A model generated the notes under the pieces. It ran no database searches and was not told the origin of the DNA. It saw nothing but the letters and a program-made list of their open reading frames with translations. Below are positions 1 to 12,700 of a DNA stretch of 64,000 bases, in pieces. Made by a program: the position numbers and the translations under genes. Positions within the stretch are counted from its first letter, which is position 1. Each line of letters opens with the position of its first letter. The DNA lies in contig NC_039488.1 in NCBI RefSeq assembly GCF_003590095.1, forward strand, positions 3,038,001 to 3,102,000. Direction: 5' to 3'. Origin of the DNA: Trichoplusia ni. Its lineage: Eukaryota; Arthropoda; Insecta; Lepidoptera; Noctuidae.

Positions 1-18
1 TTGTTTTTCCACTCTTAG

Positions 19-1733
19 AAACTGAGGAACGTGAGTGCCTTCTCCTGGATGAGTATGCTGGTTGTACAACAGAGGAAAACGATCAAATGACTAGCAGTAG
101 CAGTGGCGTAAGAGGGGTTGTGCCCAATGAAGAAGTGGATGTGGCTTCTGACGCAGAAGGCAGTGAACAGGAAATGTCTTCGGGCGACGACTCCACGGAT
201 ATTGATGCTGTGGTCAAGGAGTATAGGGATCGGATACAGGTCAGAATTACTTACTAGTAAAGCTGGTAGACTCAAATGTACTTTTAAGTGCATACCTTGT
301 AAATGAAACTATCTCATCTCCTCTACCTACGTAATAAAGTTCGACATAAGGCAATATTCAAGCCTTTTTTCATTAATCGTCTCCGCAACTATCTACAATT
401 TTATGACGACAAAAAAATCTGTCGGATCTACAATTACTAGAAAGCTCATTACATTCCCAAAGATGTGTCTAACAAGTTCTCATGGTGTTCCTAAGGTGGT
501 GACATCAGTTCCTGAATCAAGCGCTCCTTCTCCGCCTAGCGTTCGCGGCGCACGTTGGGCGGCAGCAGGATGCTTCATACAGCTGGTAGCAGATGCTTTG
601 ATAGCTGTAGCATTCTGCAATGAAACACTTAGGCTGCCTATGTTTGCAACGGGAATACCGCGTAAGTCACACGTTCAAAATGTTAAATGTAGGAGGCATC
701 TCCTCCTCTTCGAGGTGTTCTTAAATATATCTCAACGAGGATTTCTTTAAAAAGACAAGACTGATATAATGTCAGGTTTTAACGCATATGCAAAGACGGA
801 ATCGTGTCTTTGCATGCTGTACCAAATTTTGAGCAATTAAAGATATTTGATTTGATTGGTAGAAAATTTAATAAATGTTGTACACCTCTTTTTTCAGTAT
901 GGCTATCGGGCGTCCTCATATGCTCTTGGCAACCAGCTCACAACCTGGGCATGAGGAAGACACAGAGTATCCAAGGCCCTATAACTTTGATGACTGCTCT
1001 CCTGTTCCTCACACCATTACTTCTTGACTCTTGGCCAGCTATCACCCTGTTTGCGGGTGCCGGTAAGCACTCAACAATAATATTATGTAACCAACTCCAA
1101 AACCTTGTAAAACTCATTTTCTACTAATATGAACTAAGCTAATGTCGCATTTTAAAAACCTTCCCTACACAGAAAATCCTTCAGTTATGAAACAACTGCA
1201 AGCATTTCCAGTTCCAATAAGTAGCTTGGGCCTGTCACACAGTTGGTTAATTTTTTTAAAGACTTTCCATTTTCGAAGTGTAATACCTATTTCTTACTTC
1301 AGGTGTAGTGATATACGCTCGCTGTGAACGTTGGTGCGGGGACTTGGCTGTCCAGCAAGCGCGCAGTGCGCTAGAGCGTCGCAAACTGCGCCCAGTGTCG
1401 GCCACGGTACCAATCGCCGGAGCTCGTCTGACTCACATTGACACTGTGTATATAGCCAGGTAAGGCCATATCACCTTGTTGCCACTGATTATGACAAGAA
1501 AACAGAAATGAACATGTAAAAATGTTCCAAAACCAGAGCTTCCCAGTGTTTTGGGGTTACCTATGTTCAATTCGATGCAAGTAACAAAGTTGATTAAGAT
1601 CCAACGTACATATTTAGTAATTTACCTATGTTGCAAAAATATGTTCATTCAAAGAAGATATGGTTGACAAACTATTCGGTGGGTGAAATCAGAAAATAAT
1701 ACCCTTATTTTAAACACATTTAATTTCAGATGA
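19..1733 (+). CDS. Unrecognised multi-pass membrane protein, 3' part
   Basis: I do not recognise this protein. Five exons join in phase: 19-239, 496-661, 898-1062, 1303-1459 and 1730-1733, all with GT-AG borders. The gene starts upstream of the window, because base 18 ends a splice acceptor. The first visible exon is acidic and rich in Ser, Asp and Glu. The next two encode at least two or three hydrophobic segments, for example one ending LIAVAFCN and one reading LTPLLLDSWPAITLFAGAG. A basic loop follows (ALERRKLRPV). The last exon supplies one base and then TGA (1731-1733), so the protein ends in TVYIAR. After this TGA the same frame stays open for 23 strongly acidic codons. The topology suggests an ER or plasma membrane protein with cytosolic acidic tails; that is inference only. 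Confidence 0.6.
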
Positions 1734-1805
1734 CATGAAGATGACTCGGATACGAGTCTGGATAATCTATTAGACGCGGAGGACGAAGATCCCGATGGAG
1801 AATGA
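1734..1805 (+). other. In-frame acidic extension after TGA (possible readthrough)
   Basis: Directly after the TGA at 1731-1733 the same frame encodes HEDDSDTSLDNLLDAEDEDP and three more residues, then stops at TGA 1803-1805. The context is TGA followed by C, a base known to favour leaky termination. The composition matches the acidic part of the upstream exon. It could also be ordinary 3'UTR or reflect a base error in the assembly. Confidence 0.3.
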
Positions 1806-3277
1806 CAACAAGCCGAGGCTATTATTATCATCGCCCCTTAATCATCTCATTAAGACACATTAATCACAGAACAAACGACTGTTTATAATCAGGCGATGAA
1901 TTATATAGCAAAATTTTCATTCGGTGATGACTTAACTGTAAAATAATCTATGTAACCAAAAGTAGTTAAAATTATTCGCTTTGACTGTCGAAAACAAAAA
2001 TTCCGCTGTAGATACGACTGAATTCTAGTCAGCTAGCTGATAAATCTTAATAGGCAATACAGCCGTACACGTTTGTGATAAAACTGATACACAGGGAGAA
2101 ATTGTAAAGTACGCGATACACTGATTCTACTCAAACCATCAAAAAAGAAAATAATCTTAATTACGAAATAGTGTAGGTTAATTAATCGGCGCATTTAGTC
2201 GACCTTTGCCTTGTGTCTAGATTACCTATTTAAAATAAAATAAAAAGTAAAATTCTATTAGTATGTATACATAGTGGCTTGTGCTAAAGATTGTCAAAAA
2301 TAATTATGCTAAAAAGGTTTTATACGTGTTAGGTTATATTAGTAGCGTAAATATGAGATATTTGCGTATGTTACATCAGTGTTGGTTCAAATTACTGTAA
2401 CTGTGTTGGATAGAAACCCTAGGGTGGCAGAGGCTGAGATTTTATATGTCCTACGTAATAAATTTGAGCTATATTAAAAATAAAATAGCGAAACTATAAC
2501 CTAGTGCCTAGATACATAGCTGTTAAATTTAAAATTCGAAGTAGGTATCCACTTTTTAATCAATTTGTGTGAAAACGTGAAATGTATCTTTACTAGGACT
2601 TAGGATTTTTATGAGATTAAAAGCTAGCTTGACGCAATATGAAATTTCTAAATTGTAAATATGTTTTGGAGAAAGAATAGATTTAAAGTCGTACATGATT
2701 TAAAAAAAATCATCCGTCCATTTCGCCATTGCCATGTCAGGCACGCTTTTGCCTTGCATATAATCACCACAAATACCTATTTGTAAGAAAAAAAAAAGCG
2801 TATTTTTTCACTATTATTCGTGTTAGAGTATTCAAAATTGTAAATAAAAGTTTCATTATGACAAAAATAAATAAAATTTCTTAAAAGCAATAAATTACTG
2901 GTAAGATATCGAAAGATCTAATGAAGTTTGAAGTGATTCAATACACAAATAATCCCCGCAAATTCATGACAGATCTGGCACCCGTTTTTGTGGCGTAAGT
3001 TGACTACCCATATATTTATAATGTATGCTACTTTTTCACTCTCAATTTGTATTATTATAACCCTTAATGTTACAAGCTTCATGGTTACTGCTCTCACAAT
3101 TTGCGAGGATTATACAAAAAAAGCCTTTTAAAATAAAACTTTTGAATTAAAATAGATTTGTAAATCGGCCTAACACGATGTTTTAGGAGTGATCGTGATT
3201 AATTTAGCAATAAAAACGCTGATTCACATTAGAATTGTTTTATTTTCACTAGTACGTATTTCCCATAATTAAAATTT
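1806..3277. other. Convergent 3'UTRs and intergenic DNA
   Basis: This stretch is AT-rich with stops in all frames. It probably carries the 3'UTR of the upstream membrane-protein gene, with AATAAA motifs near 2843-2880. The PNKP 3'UTR comes from the other side, with a reverse-strand AATAAA near 3237-3245. I see no coding exon here. Confidence 0.5.
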
Positions 3278-6220
3278 TTATTTCTCTAGTAAATGCATTT
3301 TATATATCGATTCTGATTCCGTGTCTTCGAAAGCAGGTGAGAAATTAACCTCAATGACTTGTTTGAAACCCTCATTAGTTGTAGGCTCTACGAACTTATT
3401 TCTGAAACAAAAAAAATAATATTTATAAGCAAGGAGTCGAAAGTTTAAATATTATTCACGCCGGTATAAGCACAGTCGAACTGCAGCCGCGACTTCTATT
3501 TAAACGCATTTATATTGATAAATAACTAGCCTTTATACGTCATAAAATATGTCGTAACAGCACAGATAGTAGAGTGATATAGGTCACCATGCCAGGGAGT
3601 GCTTGACGAGTCGCAGGTTCAATCCCCGCATAGAACACGTTGGTATGATGGGTCTGGATGTCTTTGTGCAAGTCCCAGCGACACAAAATAAAAAAAGACG
3701 GTAAAATTTTATGAAAAAAATCGTGACTCGGCTGATGACTTATGTAAGTGTAGACTGTACTGTCCATAACAAATATACAAGCAAAAAGTACTGCATCAAC
3801 AAATCCTTACTTGTAAGTATGATAAACAATATCATTGACAGGAATGTGGTTGATTTTCATCAGTTCTCGGAACTTGTTGTTGTGTTTCGCGTGGGCTATG
3901 CTCGCTGTCATCTTGGCACATCGACATTCCACCTTTGTTTCCTTAGCGAGTGATATCCAACGAGCGCGAGACTCTTTATCGGGATTCGTGCTGTCGACTA
4001 CGACGCTTTTGCCTTTCTGTAACAGAAGTTTTATTAGGTAATATAGGATTCGTCTTGCGTAACTTGTTTTTTTTGTATTACGTAATAGATATTTTTCAAT
4101 TTTTTATGGGGTTGTGCTATTGATCAATACACTTATGAGTGAACTTTCAAAAGCGGGGTGGAAACACGATGTAAATCACGCTTGCATCTGCAGATACAGG
4201 TAAACTATAAATATATTACATGGCAAACAACTTAACTCTTCTTCTTTTTCTACATTTATAAATTATTAATTATAAATCCAAAACAAAAAAGCCGCGGATG
4301 TTATTGATTGCCACCTGTCCACTATGAGCAGTGAAATAGGTAAAGTAATCGCAACGAACCTGTAATAATTTTGTGGCTTCAGCAGCACATTTTTGCCATG
4401 ATCCGAGAACATCTCTACATACGGCAACATAATTGTATCCAGACTTCTTTTCTATTTGTTTTGCCAAAAACGATTTTCCACTACCAGGGAAGCCGACCAG
4501 TACCAAAATCTAAACAAAAACATGGTAATTGACTTATTAATATTAAAAAAAGCATTGTAAAGAAATTGTTTTCATGTTTTTTCAACTTACCTCTTTTACT
4601 TTGCTAATTAAATCCTGATTAAATGTTGAAGAGGTAAGATCTTTAGGATTGAAATCTGGTTTACTCATTGGTACATTAGCTATTGAATGTCCTAAGAAAA
4701 ATTGTTCTGGTGTATAAAACCTAAGGTTGAGATTTTCTGCCAAGAGTTTGTCAGCCATTGAGTGATCCTTCTTCTTTCCAGGCGCCCAGTTAGCGACCCT
4801 GCCTGCAGCGTCTCCACAGTAGAAACTCTGGGCCATGTCTATTTCTAGTCCATCATTATTCTAGACAAAAAGATACTATTATTAAAAATTCTAAACTAGC
4901 TTTTTATGGACGTCACATGAGTGGATTTCACATAATTAATTGTGAGTAGATGATAAGTGTTAATCCTTATTTGTTAGCTCTTACTGTCAGCTAACTGAAG
5001 ACCAAAATTTCATCAAAATTGGTTCAGTTGTTTGAGGATAAAAAGGTAACAAACTGAGGTAATTAAATGCAATCACAAACTTTCAACTTTATAATAATTA
5101 TTTATTTAAGTGACATAAGCTTATATAATTTGTGATAAGATACATTATCTTACCTGTTCAGACAAAACTTTCCACATTCCAGGCGTTGGTTTCCTATAGA
5201 ACCCTTTTCCAGTGGCTATGTATACTTGGAATGGCAAATCCAACTTTATGACTATATTTTCAATCTTTTTCTTAAAATCTTCTATTTTTACTCGGCCATT
5301 GCCTATTGGTGCTTGGTTACTTAATATCACAAGTTTGTAACCCTGGTCTGCATGCTCTTTCAGCTTCTTTTGAACAGTAGGAAATGCTATTTGCCAATCA
5401 TTACAGTCAACTGGATGGACTTTGCCAGACTTAGTTTTGATCAGAGTGCCATCCATATCAAAAGCCGCTATTTTCTTGCTTGCCTTGACTCCTTTTGAAG
5501 TGAACACATAAAGTTCACCTCTGTCAATGTCTTCCCACATGTTTTCAACAGCTGCTTTTACTGGCACTTCAGTCACAGTTTCCATTTTTAAACTTTTCTT
5601 CTTCCTTGGTGATTCTTCATCCTCATCTAGTTTTCGTTTGTTGCCAAGTTTTTTTTGTTTATCAGAATTTTCTGGTGGTGGATCAAACTCTATTAAATGG
5701 ACAAAATTATTAAACAGAACTTCTACTTTAGCTCCATGTTCTGCTTTGTATTCCACATTTCTTATCAGAGCGAATCCGTCGAGACCAGAAGAATTTACAC
5801 CCAATTGTTTGATTTCAACCAAGCATTTTTCACAGTCTGCTTTGAGAGAAACTGTAATGATAACATAAGGAACTTGTTCAATACTACTCACAAACCTATG
5901 ATGGTTATCACTAGGCGGATGTCTCACACACTATCAATACACGAATCAATAGATTCCTACCTACCTACCTTTAAACGGCGATCAACTGACCTCTGGATGT
6001 CACGGGATCAATACCTGATATCCAGCCGATCAGATGTAAACAAAGTTATTGATTAATATTACATAAACCTTGACTTACGTTGCTGTCGAGAACACGACTG
6101 ATCTTTTATTTTTGTTAATTTGTTGCGACCTATTACCTTTTCTTCATTATGAGGTAGTTTAATAGGTGCATGTGAGTCCAGCAGACACCGTAAGAAACAA
6201 GAACGTGCTCTCGAACCCAT
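3278..6220 (-). CDS. PNKP: Bifunctional polynucleotide phosphatase/kinase (PNKP)
   Basis: This DNA end-processing enzyme removes 3'-phosphates and phosphorylates 5'-OH ends in single- and double-strand break repair. Six minus-strand exons join in phase: 6220-6079, 5851-5154, 4860-4591, 4509-4360, 4016-3811 and 3401-3278, giving 529 aa (human about 521). Exon 1 starts at ATG 6220 and encodes the first half of the FHA domain, with VIGRNKLTKI and CSRQQ; exon 2 finishes it (QLGVNSS). A basic linker resembles a nuclear localisation signal (KRKLDEDEESPRKKK). The HAD phosphatase motif FDMDGTLI lies near residues 178-185. The kinase Walker A motif GFPGSGKS is at about 376-383, and VVVDSTNPD follows in exon 5. 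The FHA domain normally binds phosphorylated XRCC1 or XRCC4. A start near 5927 would need a non-ATG codon and would lose the FHA N-terminus. The gene is divergent from SLC33A1. Confidence 0.95.
3560..3700. repeat. tRNA-like SINE fragment
   Basis: The sequence GTCGCAGGTTCAATCCCCGC (3610-3629) looks like the B box of a tRNA-derived SINE. It is followed by a tail typical of lepidopteran SINE-like repeats. It sits in the last intron of PNKP. The edges are approximate and the family is assigned from memory. Confidence 0.5.
4980..5055. repeat. Degenerate retroposon-tail fragment
   Basis: The phrase TTCATCAAAATTGGTTCAGT (5009-5028) and the following GGTAACAAAC resemble the 3' end of a non-LTR repeat widespread in Lepidoptera. 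It lies in the intron between PNKP exons 2 and 3. It is short and degenerate, with approximate boundaries. Confidence 0.4.
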
Positions 6221-6780
6221 TATCTACTAAATACATACGTACACGATTCATTAAATATTAAATTTTATTAAATTCACCAGTAATACGAATACAAAACATT
6301 TTGGTTATGCTTATATTTGGCACTTCTAATTTTATTAACGTCAATGAATATCGACTACATTTCCTACATCGATTACATTCTCGTCGGATTACTAAATATC
6401 GTGAAAAAACTTTACCTAGACTTGCAGAATAAGACTTGACACTTGGCAAAATTATTTTGACAGCGACATAATTTGTCACATTATTTTGACAGTTTCGTGA
6501 TAGGTGACGTTAGGTGGGGTACTCGTATGGTTCTCGTATTTTGCTTACATAGGTATTTTAGAATTAATGACTTGTTATTATATGAATGGTCGAATATAGT
6601 TTTTATACATTGCGTCAAAGCCTGACTGCTTGTGGTTAAACAACTCTACTAATTACCAAAATTAAGGTTTGTGGACATTGGTAACAAAATCTATTTGAAT
6701 GACGTGTATTTAGTAGATTGGCAGTGTCATGCGGATTTAAATTATTTTTCAATTACTTTCAGTCCATACTCTCTTCAGTC
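6221..6780. promoter_or_regulatory. Shared divergent promoter region PNKP / SLC33A1
   Basis: The 560 bases between the two divergent start codons must hold both 5'UTRs and the core promoters. The sequence is AT-rich with no clear TATA box that I would assign. The role is inferred from gene arrangement alone. Confidence 0.45.
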
Positions 6781-9700
6781 ATGCCGTTAACTAAGCGTAA
6801 GCAATCGGAAAAAGAGGAAAAAGAAGATCTAATTGAAAGTGGTGAAAATGTCGAAGGTGGGCACAGTAATATCAAAGGAGATGAATTAAATATCGCAGTT
6901 TTATTGTTTCTGTATACCTTGCAAGGTATACCATTAGGACTTGCGGGAGCTGTGCCTATGCTTCTTCAGAATCGCGGGATAACTTACACTCAACAAGTAA
7001 GTGAAACAAATTGACTTTTTACTGCTTCTAATCAATATAGCTCGACGTTTTAAGTCATAAACAATCTTTTATATAATCACGACACCTATAAAACCTGAAA
7101 TTGTCTAGAAACATAATTAAAATTGTGATAAGATTTTTAATTGGTGTAGGTACTGTTGTTGTTTAAGAGTGCCTACAAAATTAGACTATTTGTATTCTCT
7201 ACAGTTAATTTGAAAAATACTAAATGGATATCGGTTTAATAAAGGCCAAGCTTACTTATATTAAGAAGCTTTAAATTTGTATCAACAATATTATTCAAAT
7301 ACCTTTAACCTACTACAGAGGTCATTGCCATTAATAATAATGTAGAAAAACATTTTTTTGTTGATTCAGTTTGCTTCTAAATGCATTTATATGCATACAC
7401 ATCTGCATATCATGTAAAATAAGTTTGCTGTGAAGCAAAATGATGAAAACACAGAAAAAGAAACATTTTTATGTTAATAAAATACTTTTTTTCAGGCAGA
7501 ATTCAGTTTCGTAAACTGGCCTTTTAGTGTGAAGTTACTATGGGCACCTATTGTAGATGCTCTATTTTGGCCAGAATTTGGCCGAAGAAAAACATGGCTT
7601 GTACCTGTTCAGTATTTAATTGGAATTGTCATGATCATCATGTCAAACAGCATGACGGATTGGCTTGGCTCTGACGATGTTGCACCTTCAATGACAATTC
7701 TGACTATATCATTCCTGTTTTTAAATTTCCTCGCGGCCACACAAGATATTGCTGTTGATGGATGGGCCCTCACTATGTTGAAAAGGTATGACCAAAAATA
7801 AAACTTCATGCTGACATTAATTAATTATTCACAAATCATTGTGACACCCATTTTTACACCTAACCCTGAACTAATGATCTTATAGATAATTTCAGTTAAT
7901 TTTAATCAGTGATAAATGGTATCTAAAAAGGAATATGATTAATTCATATCCTTGCTGTATATGGAGTATGACTGTCATACTATGAGTGCATGTATAACTG
8001 ATTGGTACATAGATGCTACAACGCTAAACTCACTGTGCACGACATGTCCCAGGTCTGGGTCTTTGTAAATATAAATTGTATGTTTGTAAAAATAGAAACA
8101 AAGACTGACTTCCTGAATGCATTAGTCGTTTTTTTAAACAAAATATGAATGAAAATCACAATCTGATTAATACGACACGAAAAAAATGCAATTTTCGTCG
8201 ACCATGACTGTTGCTCACTACAACTCCAAAATAAACTCAATAGTACATATAGAGATGGGAATTACATTGTGATTCTACTATTTCAGATGCAATGTTGGAC
8301 ACGCATCAACCTGTAACACTGTAGGCCAAACCGCAGGATTCTTCCTTGGATATGTAATGTTCTTGGCTCTGGAATCTCCTTACTTCTGCAACAAATACCT
8401 AAGGAGTGTACCAGAAGACACTGGGCTAGTTACCTTAGCCAGTTTCCTTCTCTTCTGGGGCTGGGTTTTCATCATCACCACAACCATTATAGCGGTATTC
8501 AAACATGAAGCTAATGACAGTGTGAACACCAAAGAGAATAATGTAAAAGGTTTTAGTGATGTTGTGAATGCTTATAAACAACTGTATACGATTATCAAGC
8601 TGCCTGCCGTGCGTACTTTAGCTCTCGTCCTTTTTACTGCTAAGGTAATAACAATTAAATTTTCAATTGTTTAATATGTAAATGTAACATATTTTATTAA
8701 TAGATATATATTATACGATGTTTTTAGCTTGGATTCTGTGCCAGTGATGCTGTATCTGGACTCAAACTTGTAGAAGCAGGAGTGCCGCGAGAGGACTTGG
8801 CCCTACTTGCAGTTCCCTTAGTCCCTGTCCAAATAATCATGCCTGTGGTAAGAATAAAAAAACTTTATTAATTTACACCAATAAGGTATTATATTGGACT
8901 TCTTCCAAAAATAAGTTCCTTTAAAATCGTGATTCTCTTCCCTGAATATTTGTTCAAAACAGCAGCTATATTTGCTTATTTTATCGATCAATTTCGTTTA
9001 CAAATTGCAATTTAATTGACATCATTAGCGACAATAGATTTGCTTTCTATACTTCGATAAGCCTTTTCTTATGAGTCATACAAAATTCAATAGACTCTCG
9101 CTTCAGTTAGCAACTGCGCGACTAAACCTATTGCATCCTAAATATTCTTTTAATTGTTTTTTTTTTTAGATTCTAGCAAAACACACGACTGGACCCGCTC
9201 CGCTCTCGCTATGGCTTCGGGCCTTCCCGCTGCGGCTGTTAGTGGGCCCCTTGGTGGCCGCCCTGGTAGCCGTCACGCCTAGTCTCCTAGGCAATGCGGG
9301 CCCAACCTACTCGTATCTATTTCTATTGTTGTGTCTCTATGTATTTCATCAGGTATGTTTCGTTTGATATTGTGATATATTTCATAGCGTAGCTAGTGTT
9401 TGAAATTTATTTTAGGTATTATGATAAAAATGTATTTAATGGTGCTTTAAATTAATCGTTTTACTTTATACTATTAACTAGCTGTTGCCCGCGACTTTGT
9501 CTGCGTGATTCTCAAGATGTGAAAAACTATGAAGTTTAATAATAACGATCATAGCAAAAATGTAATGCAATATTGAAAATGAAACACTTTTTTTATATAT
9601 TGCAAGTAGGAAAAAATAACAGAAGGTATAAGTCAGTCTTAGCACTTCTGCTAAAAATGTTTTACTTTCGAAATTTTCCATTTATTAATTGGGTGGGTTA

Positions 9701-12700
9701 TGATTTTCGAGCACGTCTGTTCTTGGGCCGGCCTACACCTGAAATTGCTAGATGGATTATGACAGTGATTATGAGGTATCATAAAATTATTATTGTACTG
9801 TAACCAAAGAGGTAAACCAGAACCATATTTCTGAGGCCCCAGTGTCCGTTTGTCTGTCTGTCACCTGGCTGTTTCTCAGGAACAGTGATAGCCAGACAGT
9901 TGTTATTTTCACACACGATGTTTTCTGACGATATAAAGAAGATGTCAAATTATTTTTGTGGACGGAGCTGGTGAAGTGAGAGTCGGGCTCGGTAACTGTG
10001 GATTTTACATAGTGTTATAGTGGTTTCTTAGGTTTACGCGAATGTTAGACATTGAAATGAAACTACTTTTACGGATTTTATCGCGGTGCAATTTTTAGAT
10101 TTATAGATTTTAGTTCCCGACGTTTCGATACACTTTTGCACGGGCAGTTTTTGGTATTGCACGGGCAGTCTGCCCGTGACCATGATACCTGCATAAATAT
10201 AATATACCGCGATAAAATCCGTAAAAGTAGTTTCATTTCAATTACATAGTGTTATAAGATATAAGATTTTGCAAAATTGCACCCAGATAAACGGTTTCCT
10301 GAAACACGTTATGTTTGATTGTCCTCTTAATATTAAAACTGATCTTCCTCACAAACAATTGGAATATTGCTGATAAATAAATAGCGTAATAATAAAAAAA
10401 ATATCAGTCACCCCTTTTTTTAAAATTGACAATGACAAAAATCTAAAGTATAGGATATGTGTAATTTGTTACGACAAAGCAAAATATGAATACTATTTAC
10501 TGTACCAATTTACAAAGATAAATTACGTATTTTATTCGTTAACATACCTGACGGTCATTGAAGTAAAATACCTACCGTCATCCCTACTGCATAATATAAA
10601 TGGAACTTAAATAAAGACTACATGAGGTTGGTTATGAGGTTACGCTGTCGATACCGACAGCCAAAATGAATTTTCCAGACATTGTATGACGAATGTAAGT
10701 GCTGATAGCTACACGCACATATGTTCCTAATCCACGTCGGCTTAGGGATCTCAGAGACTTATTCAGTCTCGTTCCTTCCCCTGTTTTTACCAGGCTACGA
10801 AAGAAGAAAATTTTAAATAAGTAGAGAATACAATAAATTGTTAAAGGAATTTTTGGAAGGACCACGTGTGCGGTTTCTATAATGGCGGATGTAGACTGAT
10901 CAAATCGTTAAAATATTGAAAAATCCCAGGTATCAGTAGACATTATTCTAGCAATAGATACATAATGTCTATTCATTGATAGCTTTGGTCTTATAGATCT
11001 TTCACATTGCATACCTATTTAAATGCAGTTTTTATGCAAGTTTTCTGGGCTTTTTTATCCGAAATACTTTTGGCTTATGTAATGTTGCAAATTTAAGATA
11101 AAAAAATTGTTGCTAGTTGTTACAGATGAACCAAGGTAATAATTAACTGTATCTTTCAGTATTTTTTGTTATGCATATTTATAGATGAGATCAATGTGAA
11201 CTACATGCTACTTTGGGTTGAGTGTCACTACGAATGTTTTGATCTTGAAGTAGCATCGCCAACATTACCGAGCTAAAAACATAGGTATATACTCCTATCG
11301 TAAATAAATACAAAATCATATTACGGCATTCCACATTTGAACTTGAGTAATTTTAGTACATCAATAAAAATAAAAAGAATTTAAGTTCCTTTCTTTCAAG
11401 AATGTACTGATTACGGTAACAATTGCATAAACAACGTATTATATGTTTATGTTTCTTTTATTTTACTTGTGAAATAGTCGCGGTAGGCCTATATCAGACT
11501 TGAATGAGAATAAAATGACTAATTTTGTGAAAATGATTTAGTTTCGAAAAATCCTATTATTGCTCTGCCAAAAGTCTTAAGATAAATAGCGTGATGTTTT
11601 TTTGTAAATTGATGACCGTGCTGCCTACTACTCAATGGGGTGAAAATACACCTCATAATTGTATTACACGATGTTACGGGTGAGTCCAAAAATTTAAAAC
11701 TTTACTGCTCATGCCCCCTGCATAGTAGCGTTATGGTTTTTGTACATTTGTTGTATCATATATACGATAAGGTTCATGCAAAATTTGAACGAAATATATT
11801 CTGTAGTTTATGAGATAATTTGATATTTGTTTATAGATATAAAAGGCTCCTACTCACCCCCTGTAACGAAAAGCGGGATAATAACTAAAAAGTATGTTGA
11901 CCGGACCTCTTGTTGATATTCTCTGAAAATTTGAATCAAATCTATCCAGTACTTTCCGAGATCTTTCCGGACATACATACAGACAAACAGACAAACAGAC
12001 AAAAATTCTAAAAATCATATTTTCGGCATCGGAATCGTTCGTAGACCACCCTTCAATTATTCTTTTTTTTAAATATTCAATGTACAGTTTTCACTTTTCT
12101 ACAATTTTATTATATGTATAGATTTGCGTGCGTAACTATACATAAATATACATAAACATAAGATTGATAAAGTTGTGAATTACTATTTCATTTGTCATAT
12201 TCTGCCCGACCTAAGCCTATGTATGAAATAGTATATTAGATTTCTCTAACACGCAAAAAAGAAACTTAAGTAATAGCTTAACAATAGTGTCTAAAAATAT
12301 TTTTTCTTTTCAGACATGCCTATACTGCATGTTCGTAGCAGTGATGGCGTTCTTCGCTAAAGTGTCAGATCCCGCGGTGGGTGGCACTTACATGACATTC
12401 CTGAACACTATGTCTAACTTGGGCACGAACTGGCCGAACACGCTGGCTCTGTGGGCCATCGACCACCTCACTTATAAGACCTGTTCGCTGACAGAGCTGA
12501 GTGATAATACTTGCTCATCTCAACTGGAGGCAGAGGTATGTAAAAATAGAATTATAAATCTAAATATTTTCTTTTCTTTATTTTGCTTTCACTTTTTAAA
12601 AAGCGACTCCCGCATAAAGGAATTTAGTCCTTGTTTCGAGGGGAGTTTTACAAGTATTGAAGTGCAAAAAGACAACCAGACTCGCAAAAGACAAGCACTA

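Noticed and set aside
3605..3630. Possible tRNA gene from the GGTTCAATCCCCGC box
   Set aside because: No matching A box, acceptor stem or anticodon arm could be placed; a SINE fragment explains it better.
5527..6056. Plus-strand frames of 113 and 119 codons over PNKP exon 2
   Set aside because: They are antisense shadows of the PNKP coding exon.
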